Assembly: GCA_019114645.1 (NCBI GenBank)
Contig: DXFC01000232.1
Span: 1 to 5,693 of the forward strand
Reading direction: 5' to 3'
Source: Candidatus Halomonas stercoripullorum
Lineage (GTDB): Bacteria; Pseudomonadota; Gammaproteobacteria; Pseudomonadales; Halomonadaceae
Length of the DNA stretch: 5,693 bases
Made by a program: the position numbers and the translations under genes. Position 1 is the first letter of the stretch. Each line of letters starts with the position of its first letter. Below are positions 1 to 5,403 of this stretch, piece after piece. The notes under the pieces were generated by a model. That model saw only the letters and a program-made list of their open reading frames with translations, did no database searches and had not been told where the DNA came from.

Positions 1-478
1 CCTCCAGCCAGCGCAACGCCTCATAGCCATAGTCGCGGGCCATGCTCGCCTGAAATTCGCGTAATTCACGCACATGGCGTGGTTTGACCGCCGCATGCAG
101 ATAGCCCCAGCCAAGATCGCACGGAATCCTGTGGGCGTCGACAAGCTCAGCCGTCAGACGTACCGCCTCACGGCTCATTTCCCACACCTCGCGCGCACGC
201 TCGCGGCCAAGCGCTTTCTCCACCGTGGCCATATCGGTACCCAAGCCGGGCAGAATCTGTCCACCACTGCGCCCGGAAGCACCAAAGCCCAGCTCCCGCG
301 CCTCAAGCAGAACAACCGAATAGCCGCGCTCGGCAAGATGCAACGCAGCGGAGCAGCCGGTAATGCCGCCGCCAATCACGCAAACGTCGTAGCGCTGCCG
401 GCCGGCCTGCTGCGGGCAGCCATGCTCAAGCTGAACCTTGAGGGTGTCGCGGTAGTAGGATGCGGGGCTCGCCGTCAC
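1..478 (-). CDS. PuuB/OrdL-like FAD-dependent oxidoreductase, N-terminal part (cut by window edge)
   Basis: This is the N-terminal 159 codons of a flavoprotein of the DAO superfamily, closest in my reading to gamma-glutamylputrescine oxidase (PuuB/OrdL). Such cytoplasmic enzymes oxidise amines or amino acids using FAD. An early SYY (residues 7-9) is followed by the Rossmann dinucleotide-binding stretch YDVCVIGGGITG (30-41), the acidic residue ending the second strand (E59), and GFGASGRSGGQ (64-74), the family's FAD-contacting segment. Full-length members have about 430 residues, so roughly two thirds lies outside the window. The start is GTG at 478. An in-frame TGA lies six codons upstream, no in-frame ATG precedes the Rossmann motif, and AAGGA sits 9 bases before it. 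The gene follows moeB by 28 bases, suggesting co-transcription with lrp and moeB. The family call is firm. The substrate is unknown: D-amino-acid or glycine oxidase relatives cannot be excluded. Confidence 0.85.
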   Translation of the reverse strand, partial: MTASPASYYRDTLKVQLEHGCPQQAGRQRYDVCVIGGGITGCSAALHLAERGYSVVLLEARELGFGASGRSGGQILPGLGTDMATVEKALGRERAREVWEMSREAVRLTAELVDAHRIPCDLGWGYLHAAVKPRHVRELREFQASMARDYGYEALRWLE

Positions 479-487
479 GATGGAATA

Positions 488-492
488 TCCTT
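488..492 (-). promoter_or_regulatory. Ribosome binding site deciding the GTG start of the oxidoreductase
   Basis: AAGGA, read on the minus strand, lies 9 bases upstream of the GTG at 478. It fills part of the 28-base gap after moeB. No ATG is available in frame, so this site is the main support for the GTG start. Confidence 0.6.
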
Positions 493-506
493 TTCAAGCA
501 CCCTAT

Positions 507-1262
507 TCAATCACTAGCGCAAACCGGACAGGCAGGATCACGGGGTACCTGGTAGTGTCGCCACACCCCCCGCAAGCCATCAAACGTGGAGAGCCCACGG
601 TGGACGGTACCCGCCCCGCCAAGGTGCTTGATCGCCTCCAGCGCCTGAAAACTGCCAATCACGCCCACCAGCGGAGCGATCACACCGCTTTCGGCGCAGC
701 TCATGCCCTCATCCCCGCCCTCACCCGGAGGATACAGGCAGGCGTAACAGGGCGATGCCGGATCACTGAAATCATAGACCGCCAGCTGTCCTGAAAAACC
801 GATGGCCGCCCCCGAAATCAGCGGCTTACGCGCTCGCTGGCTGGCCGCATTGATGGCATAACGGCTGGAAAAGCGATCCGTACAGTCAAGTACCAGATCA
901 ACTTTAGCCACTTCTGCATCCAGTCCTGCCTCATCCAGGTGGGTCTCCACCAGCGTAATCTCACAGCCGGGATTCAGCGCCAGCGCCGCCTCCCGCGCTG
1001 ACCGCGCCTTGTTGCGCCCCAGGTCCGCCATGCCATGAGCGATTTGACGCTGCAGATTGGAAAGTTCCACCACATCGGCATCGGCAAGGGTCAGGTGCCC
1101 CACCCCTGCAGCAGCCAGATAGAGGGCAACCGGCGAGCCCAGCCCGCCTGCGCCCACTATCAGTACCCGCGAGCCCAGCAGGCGTTCCTGCCCCTCGATA
1201 TCGATTGCCTCCAGCATGATCTGCCGGCTATAGCGCAGCAGCGCCTCATCATTCATCGCCAT
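507..1262 (-). CDS. moeB: Molybdopterin-synthase adenylyltransferase MoeB (ThiF/HesA family)
   Basis: MoeB is a cytoplasmic E1-like enzyme. It adenylates the C-terminal glycine of MoaD with ATP so that MoaD can receive sulfur for molybdopterin synthesis. The 251-residue protein has the family's usual length and marks: LRYSRQI (9-15), the nucleotide loop GAGGLG (37-42), D61 and D63, SNLQRQ (68-73) with the arginine finger R72, K85, the metal-site aspartate in DCTD (D129), and two zinc-binding pairs, CYAC (172-175) and CPVC (245-248). The start at 1262 overlaps the lrp stop as TAATG, which suggests translational coupling. An ATG two codons later (1256) is a fair alternative and would give an N-terminus like the Pseudomonas protein I recall. 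No moaD or moaE is nearby, so a ThiF-like role with another sulfur carrier is possible. Known placement of moeB after prmC in relatives favours MoeB. Confidence 0.93.
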   Translation of the reverse strand: MAMNDEALLRYSRQIMLEAIDIEGQERLLGSRVLIVGAGGLGSPVALYLAAAGVGHLTLADADVVELSNLQRQIAHGMADLGRNKARSAREAALALNPGCEITLVETHLDEAGLDAEVAKVDLVLDCTDRFSSRYAINAASQRARKPLISGAAIGFSGQLAVYDFSDPASPCYACLYPPGEGGDEGMSCAESGVIAPLVGVIGSFQALEAIKHLGGAGTVHRGLSTFDGLRGVWRHYQVPRDPACPVCASD

Positions 1263-1762
1263 TACTTGTCGTCAAACTCCGCAAAATCAGGCAGGTAGAG
1301 AGAGAACTCCTCCTTGACCTCTTCCATGACCACATAGCTCTTCGACTCCTTGACCCCGGGAAGGGTCAACACCACGTCGCCAAGCAACTGGCGGTACGCT
1401 GACATCTCGGGGATGCGGCACTTGAGAATATAATCGAAATGTCCCGAAACCAGATGACACTCCTGAATCTGGGGTTGCCGGGTAACCGCACGCCGAAACT
1501 CATCGAATACCGTGGGCGACTGCGTCTCCAGGCTGATCTCGACGAAAACCAACAGGTTTGCCTTGAGCGCTCGGGGATCAAGTACCGCCTTGTAACCACG
1601 GATGATTCCCGCTTTCTCCAGGCGCTTGACGCGCTCCAGACAGGGGGTGGTGGAAAGGCCAACCTCGGCGGCGAGATCAACATAAGAAATGCGTGCATTT
1701 TCCTGCAGGCAGCGCAGGATATTGAGATCGATACGATCGAGCGAGCGAGTCCTGTTTTTCAT
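1262..1762 (-). CDS. lrp: Lrp/AsnC-family transcriptional regulator, close to Lrp
   Basis: This is a DNA-binding regulator of amino-acid metabolism that oligomerises and responds to small effectors such as leucine or alanine. The 166-residue product aligns by eye nearly end to end with E. coli Lrp (164 residues): LDRIDLNIL at 8-16, the helix-turn-helix at about 28-50 containing GLSTTPCLERVKRLE, then a RAM/ligand-sensing domain with LLVFVEI (70-76), IQECHLVSGHFDY (99-111), MSAYR (120-124) and YVVMEEVK (143-150). I chose the ATG at 1762 because it gives the family's usual N-terminus. The frame stays open upstream to 1867, but that 35-residue extension is unlike any Lrp. The ribosome binding site is weak. 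The stop overlaps the moeB start by one base. Orthology to global Lrp versus a local relative (DadR or BkdR type) cannot be settled here. Its neighbour, an amine or amino-acid oxidase-like gene, would be a natural target. Confidence 0.93.
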   Translation of the reverse strand: MKNRTRSLDRIDLNILRCLQENARISYVDLAAEVGLSTTPCLERVKRLEKAGIIRGYKAVLDPRALKANLLVFVEISLETQSPTVFDEFRRAVTRQPQIQECHLVSGHFDYILKCRIPEMSAYRQLLGDVVLTLPGVKESKSYVVMEEVKEEFSLYLPDFAEFDDK

Positions 1763-1813
1763 TGTCGTAAGGAAGCCAACAGAGTGAGCGAACTGTCGCC
1801 ATGACAGCAAAAC

Positions 1814-1839
1814 CGTCTGAAAAACGAGACAATCAGACG
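1814..1839. repeat. 7-bp inverted repeat over the lrp promoter -10 region
   Basis: CGTCTGA (1814-1820) and TCAGACG (1833-1839) are perfect inverted arms with a 12-base spacer. One arm overlaps the -10 candidate and the rest covers the likely transcription start. It could be an operator or a small hairpin in the lrp leader. There is no T-run after it, so a terminator is unlikely. Confidence 0.4.
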
Positions 1840-1867
1840 TATAACCAACAAGCTGCCATAGGAACAA
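1838..1867 (-). promoter_or_regulatory. Possible sigma70-like promoter for lrp
   Basis: On the minus strand a TTGTTC -35 candidate (1862-1867) and a TATACG -10 candidate (1838-1843) are separated by 18 bases. Each hexamer matches the consensus only partly (3/6 and 4/6). The location in the 217-base gap before lrp is suitable and would give a leader of about 70 bases. The call is tentative. Confidence 0.3.
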
Positions 1868-1877
1868 GCCAGGTTTT

Positions 1878-1892
1878 TAGTATTATTTCCTG
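1878..1892 (-). promoter_or_regulatory. Putative Lrp binding site upstream of lrp
   Basis: The 15-mer CAGGAAATAATACTA on the minus strand fits the E. coli Lrp consensus YAGHAWATTWTDCTR at 13 of 15 positions, with mismatches at positions 4 and 9. The other strand fits at 12 of 15, as expected for a roughly palindromic site. It lies in an AT-rich patch of an otherwise GC-rich region. If the promoter candidate is right, it is centred about 50-55 bases upstream of the transcription start. Autoregulation is known for E. coli Lrp; here it is inferred. Confidence 0.45.
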
Positions 1893-1901
1893 CACAGGTG
1901 T

Positions 1902-1912
1902 ACCACAGTGGT
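1902..1912. repeat. Short palindrome ACCACAGTGGT in the prmC-lrp gap
   Basis: This is a perfect palindrome of two 5-bp arms around one central base. It cannot form a hairpin with a one-base loop, so if it is functional it would be a protein-binding site rather than an RNA structure. A match this short can occur by chance. Confidence 0.2.
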
Positions 1913-1979
1913 GCCATTCCCTCCAGCACACCAACCAACAGTAGCCAGCCATTACATCCGGCTTGCCCTGCGCACTTTG

Positions 1980-2819
1980 CTACCGTGACAACTGGCCAAA
2001 CGTGACCCGTTCGTTACCACCCAGATCGCGCCGGCTAGTCACTGCCCGATACCCCTTGGCTATCAGCAACGCACGCACGGCTGCGCCCTGGGTGTGACCA
2101 TGTTCGAGAGCCAGCCAGCCCCCCGGCTCCAGATGAGCCGCGCTTTGCTCAACCAAGTGGCGCAGATCAGCCAGACCGGCATCTGCGGCCACCAACGCGG
2201 AGTGCGGCTCGAAACGCACATCCCCCTGCACCAGGTGCGGGTCTTGTGCATCGATATAAGGAGGGTTGGAAGCAATCAGCGTAAAGCGCTCTCCTGCCAG
2301 GCTGGCGAACCAGTCGCTGCAGCGAAAGCGGGCGTTGCCAATCCCCAGGCGTCGGGCGTTGTCTGCCGCCAGTGCTACGGCCGGCTCCACACAATCGACG
2401 CCATGCACCTCCCAGGCGGGGCGCTCGCTGGCAAAGGCCAGGGCAATGGCACCGATGCCGGTCCCCAGGTCAAGCAGGCAGCCACTCTCTGTTACCGCCA
2501 GTTCAAGCAGCACCTCGACCAGGGTTTCGGTATCGGGCCGGGGGATCAGGGTATCAGCGGAAGTGGCTAGCGGCAGCCCCCAGAACTCTCGCTCCCCGGT
2601 CAGGTAAGCCACGGGCTGACCTGCCGCCCGGGCCGCCACCAACGCTTCAAAGCGGGCACGTGGAAAGATATCAATGGTGCGATCGCCCCAGGTGTAGAGC
2701 CAGGTACGATCCACCTCCAACACATGACACAACAGGACTTCGGCGTCGAGTCGTGGACTGGGCGAGCCTGTCTGCCCCAGGCGCTCCGCGGCGCGGGCCA
2801 GCAGCACATCGATGCGCAT
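1980..2819 (-). CDS. prmC: Release factor glutamine N5-methyltransferase PrmC (HemK)
   Basis: PrmC is a cytoplasmic S-adenosylmethionine-dependent enzyme. It methylates the glutamine of the GGQ motif in RF1 and RF2, which improves termination. The 279-residue protein has an N-terminal helical release-factor-binding domain (about 1-80) with the linker TLIPRPDTE (90-98). The methyltransferase domain follows, with motif I DLGTGIG (117-123), GVD (140-142) at the end of strand 2, SDWF (168-171), and the catalytic NPPY (185-188), where the glutamine side chain is held. It resembles E. coli PrmC throughout. The start is ATG at 2819, overlapping the prfA stop as TGATG. AGGAGG lies 4 bases before this ATG. 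The GTG one codon upstream (2822) would leave only one base and is less likely. Coupling to prfA places enzyme and substrate in one transcript. No convincing terminator is seen after the stop. Confidence 0.96.
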   Translation of the reverse strand: MRIDVLLARAAERLGQTGSPSPRLDAEVLLCHVLEVDRTWLYTWGDRTIDIFPRARFEALVAARAAGQPVAYLTGEREFWGLPLATSADTLIPRPDTETLVEVLLELAVTESGCLLDLGTGIGAIALAFASERPAWEVHGVDCVEPAVALAADNARRLGIGNARFRCSDWFASLAGERFTLIASNPPYIDAQDPHLVQGDVRFEPHSALVAADAGLADLRHLVEQSAAHLEPGGWLALEHGHTQGAAVRALLIAKGYRAVTSRRDLGGNERVTFGQLSR

Positions 2820-3907
2820 CACGCCTCCTGCTGCAAGGCGGCAAGCTGTTCCGCCTGATGCTCCTGGCTCAAGGGGTCCAGCACCTCGTCGAGCTCGCCG
2901 TCGATGACCTCGCTCAGCTTATACAGGGTCAGATTGATACGGTGGTCGGTCAGGCGCCCCTGCGGGAAGTTGTAGGTACGTATGCGTTCACTACGGTCAC
3001 CCGAGCCCACCAGGCTGCGGCGTGTATCGGCCTGCTCGCGTTGCCGGCTCTCCAGGGCGCTCTGCTTGAGGCGTGCGGCCAGCAGCGCCATGGCTTTGGC
3101 GCGGTTTTTGTGCTGGCTGCGCTCCTCCTGACACTCGACCACGACCCCACTGGGCAAGTGGGTGATACGAATCGCCGAATCGGTGGTGTTGACGTGCTGC
3201 CCCCCCGCACCACTGGAGCGAAAGGTATCCACGCGCAGATCCGCCGGGTTGATATCGATATCGCTCATCTCGTCCGCTTCAGGCATTACCGCCACGGTAC
3301 AGGCGGAGGTGTGGATACGCCCCTGGGACTCCGTGGCCGGCACCCGCTGGACGCGATGGGCACCGGATTCAAACTTGAGCCGGGCATAGACACCCTCTCC
3401 CTTGATCCGGGAAATCAGCTCTTTATACCCCCCATGTTCCCCATGGTTGGCACTGATCACTTCGACTTTCCAACCACGCTTCTCGGCATAACGGGAGTAC
3501 ATGCGGAACAGGTCACCAGCGAATAGCGCGGCCTCATCGCCACCGGTACCGGCGCGAATTTCGAGATACACATTGCGCCCATCGTCGGGGTCTCGCGGCA
3601 ACAACAACTGCTTGAGCTTGCCGTCCAGCGCCTCCAGACGTTCGCGGCCCTCGTCCAGCTCCAGTTGCGCCAGTTCACGTATCTCGTCATCACTGTCATC
3701 CAGCAGTTGCCGGGCGGCTTCCATGTCCTGCTCGATGCCACGATAGTCACGCCAGGCCTCGACCAGCGACTCCAGTTCGGAATATTCACGGGAGTAATCG
3801 CGAAAACGGGGTTGGTCACGAATCACATCGGGTTCGGCCAACAACGCGGCAAGCTCCTCGAAGCGCTCGACGAAACCATCGAGACGCTGGCGCAGTGTCG
3901 CTTTCAT
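2819..3907 (-). CDS. prfA: Peptide chain release factor 1 (RF1)
   Basis: RF1 recognises UAA and UAG in the ribosomal A site and triggers release of the finished protein. The 362-residue product has the usual length. An N-terminal helical domain 1 spans about 1-100. RAGTGGDEAALFAGDLFRMY (118-137) is typical of the family. The codon-reading tripeptide is PAT (190-192), placing it with RF1 (PxT) and not RF2 (SPF). The GGQ catalytic loop is in SSGAGGQHVN (231-240), with Q237 as the methylation target of PrmC. NRAKAM and the C-terminal domain follow. The ATG at 3907 has AGGA 6 bases upstream. The gene begins 11 bases after hemA and overlaps prmC by one base, so hemA-prfA-prmC is very probably one operon. 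Nothing is missing. Confidence 0.98.
   Translation of the reverse strand: MKATLRQRLDGFVERFEELAALLAEPDVIRDQPRFRDYSREYSELESLVEAWRDYRGIEQDMEAARQLLDDSDDEIRELAQLELDEGRERLEALDGKLKQLLLPRDPDDGRNVYLEIRAGTGGDEAALFAGDLFRMYSRYAEKRGWKVEVISANHGEHGGYKELISRIKGEGVYARLKFESGAHRVQRVPATESQGRIHTSACTVAVMPEADEMSDIDINPADLRVDTFRSSGAGGQHVNTTDSAIRITHLPSGVVVECQEERSQHKNRAKAMALLAARLKQSALESRQREQADTRRSLVGSGDRSERIRTYNFPQGRLTDHRINLTLYKLSEVIDGELDEVLDPLSQEHQAEQLAALQQEA
2824..2829 (-). promoter_or_regulatory. Ribosome binding site of prmC inside the end of prfA
   Basis: AGGAGG, read on the minus strand, sits within the last codons of prfA. Its spacing of 4 bases to the ATG at 2819 and only 1 base to the GTG at 2822 decides in favour of the ATG. 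Confidence 0.7.
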
Positions 3908-3913
3908 GCCGTG

Positions 3914-3917
3914 TCCT
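3914..3917 (-). promoter_or_regulatory. Ribosome binding site of prfA
   Basis: AGGA on the minus strand lies 6 bases before the prfA ATG, within the 11-base gap after the hemA stop. It supports both the chosen start and independent initiation of prfA on a shared transcript. Confidence 0.55.
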
Positions 3918-3918
3918 G

Positions 3919-5187
3919 TCAGAGTTTTTTGGAAGATGGGATATCGAGCAGCAGTGTCTCGGCGGCATCCAGCAGATCATGACGCTCGCCTCCCGACGCC
4001 TCGCGCATGGCCACAGTAGGCCGATGCAACAGTCGGTTGGTCAACTGATGCGCCAACATGCGAATGACGTCTTCAGGATTCTCGCCACGGGCCAACCTGG
4101 CCAGCGCCTGGCGCTCCGAGTGTTCGCGCACTTCAGCGGCGGTATCACGGAAACGCCGGATCAGCTCGCCACTGCTGCGTACGCGCCGCTCATGCTGCCA
4201 GACATGCACACCGTGTTCGATCAACGACTCGGCCTGTTCGGCCGCCGCCTGGCGCTGCCGACGGTTTTCCTGAATAACCTCATTGAGGTCATCCACGGTA
4301 TAGAGAAAGACATCGCCAAGATCGCCGACCTCGGGCTCGATATCCCGCGGCACCGCAATATCCACCATGAAGATCGGCCGGTGTCGACGCTGTTTCAGTG
4401 CGCGCTCGGCCATGCCCTTGCCCAGAATAGGCAACGGCGCAGCCGTGGAAGAGATCACGATATCCGAACGCACCAGCGCCTCGGGAATCTGATTGAGCGA
4501 GATCGCCTCGGCATTGAACTCACGCGCCAGCACCTCGGCACGCTCACGCGTACGGTTGGCCACGATCATATCGCGCACGCCGGCGTCGCGCAGATGGCGG
4601 GCGACCAGTTCAATCGTCTCGCCGGCACCGATCAACAGCGCCCGGGAGCGGGCGAAATCCTCGAAGATGCGGCTGGCCAGGCTTACCGCGGCATAAGCTA
4701 TCGAAACCGGGTTCTGGCCGATACCGGTACGCGTACGCACCTGCTTGGCCACGGCAAAGGTGTGCTGAAACAGCAGCTCCAGCTCGCCACCCAGACCGTT
4801 GGCCTCACGCGCCGACTGATAGGCATCCTTGAGCTGGCCCAAGATCTGCGGCTCGCCCAGCACCATCGAATCCAGCCCCACGGCAACCCGCATTAAATGT
4901 CGCGCCGCCTCATGGTCCAGATAATGGTAGGCGCTGGGCGCCAGTTCATCGATCGACAAGCCATGGAACTGGCCCAGCCAGTCCAGGATGACGCTTTCGC
5001 CACTCGGCTCGGTAACGCAATAGAGCTCGGTACGGTTACAGGTGGAGAGCACTGCCGCTTCATGCACCCGGGGCAATCGGCGCAGTTCAGCCAACGCTGC
5101 CTCAAGCTGGGCAGGGGTAAAGGCTACCCGCTCGCGCACCGCAACAGCGGCCGTTCTGTGATTGATTCCAAGGGCAAGAAGCGTCAT
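3919..5187 (-). CDS. hemA: Glutamyl-tRNA reductase HemA
   Basis: HemA reduces glutamyl-tRNA(Glu) with NADPH to glutamate-1-semialdehyde, the first committed step of C5-pathway tetrapyrrole (heme) synthesis. The 422-residue protein matches E. coli HemA closely. The N-terminus is MTLLALGINHRTA. The catalytic cysteine is C50 in STCNRTELY (48-56), and the conserved histidine is H97 in HLMRVAVGLDSMVLGEPQIL (97-116). The NADPH-binding domain contains LLIGAGETIELVARHLR (184-200) and IVANRTRERA (208-217), followed by MVDIAVPRDIEPEVG (274-288) and a C-terminal helical dimerisation domain from about 310. The ATG at 5187 gives the standard N-terminus; its ribosome binding site is weak. It heads the cluster with prfA 11 bases downstream. 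In enterobacteria HemA is controlled by heme-dependent proteolysis; whether that holds here cannot be seen. Confidence 0.98.
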   Translation of the reverse strand: MTLLALGINHRTAAVAVRERVAFTPAQLEAALAELRRLPRVHEAAVLSTCNRTELYCVTEPSGESVILDWLGQFHGLSIDELAPSAYHYLDHEAARHLMRVAVGLDSMVLGEPQILGQLKDAYQSAREANGLGGELELLFQHTFAVAKQVRTRTGIGQNPVSIAYAAVSLASRIFEDFARSRALLIGAGETIELVARHLRDAGVRDMIVANRTRERAEVLAREFNAEAISLNQIPEALVRSDIVISSTAAPLPILGKGMAERALKQRRHRPIFMVDIAVPRDIEPEVGDLGDVFLYTVDDLNEVIQENRRQRQAAAEQAESLIEHGVHVWQHERRVRSSGELIRRFRDTAAEVREHSERQALARLARGENPEDVIRMLAHQLTNRLLHRPTVAMREASGGERHDLLDAAETLLLDIPSSKKL

Positions 5188-5258
5188 GCGTCTAGTGTCT
5201 TAGGTAATTCGACCGGCATCGTAAAACCGTAATTGAATAAACATTTCTGCGGCGTCCT

Positions 5259-5267
5259 ATTCTATCA
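5259..5267 (-). promoter_or_regulatory. Probable extended -10 promoter of hemA
   Basis: TGATAGAAT on the minus strand is an extended -10 element: TG, one base, then TAGAAT, which matches TATAAT at 5 of 6 positions. No good -35 is found at normal spacing, which an extended -10 tolerates. It would give a hemA leader of about 65 bases in the hemA/TPR intergenic region. Confidence 0.45.
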
Positions 5268-5352
5268 CACCCTTTCGCACTCGGCGTCCACAACAGGGCC
5301 CGTTTCCGCAATGCCGTGATTCGCCCATCCCGTCATTTGTGCCGTGGCTCCT

Positions 5353-5380
5353 TTGCCCCCGCGTCGCTAGCCGTTATGCT
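5353..5380 (+). promoter_or_regulatory. Possible sigma70-like promoter of the TPR lipoprotein gene
   Basis: TTGCCC (5353-5358) and TATGCT (5375-5380) are separated by 16 bases, and each matches the consensus at 4 of 6. Transcription would start near 5387, leaving a leader of under 20 bases before the ATG at 5404. This is moderate evidence only. Confidence 0.35.
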
Positions 5381-5388
5381 GATAGCCT

Positions 5389-5394
5389 GGGAGA
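5389..5394 (+). promoter_or_regulatory. Ribosome binding site of the TPR lipoprotein gene
   Basis: GGGAGA lies 9 bases before the ATG at 5404. Further in-frame ATGs at 5410 and 5419 would be 15 and 24 bases away, so the first is preferred. Confidence 0.5.
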
Positions 5395-5403
5395 CCGAAT
5401 GAG

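Noticed and set aside
1195..1205. Palindromic TCGATATCGA-type runs, also seen near 3250-3260
   Set aside because: They fall inside moeB and prfA and simply encode alternating Ile-Asp residues. No regulatory context.
1763..1867. Upstream extension of lrp to an ATG at 1867
   Set aside because: The extra 35 residues are unlike any Lrp N-terminus, and the extension runs across the promoter candidate and inverted repeat. The ATG at 1762 gives the normal length.
1833..1952. Small minus-strand frame of 39 codons in the prmC-lrp gap
   Set aside because: It has no good ribosome binding site, an odd composition rich in Trp and Cys, and no family resemblance. It could be a leader peptide, but nothing supports that.
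1862..1979. Search for a Rho-independent terminator after prmC
   Set aside because: Short complementary segments (such as AGCC and GGCT) exist, but none forms a stable stem followed by a T-run on the minus strand.
2372..3526. Long plus-strand open frame of 384 codons opposite prmC and prfA
   Set aside because: It lies antisense to two clearly conserved genes, has no recognisable domain, and its composition reflects the reverse complement of GC-rich codons.
3895..4896. Plus-strand open frame of 333 codons opposite hemA
   Set aside because: It is antisense to a full-length HemA with every catalytic motif present. It is a shadow frame.
5235..5249. Lrp-consensus-like 15-mer in the hemA leader region
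   Set aside because: It matches at only 11 of 15 positions and lies downstream of the hemA promoter candidate. An AT-rich stretch could give this by chance.
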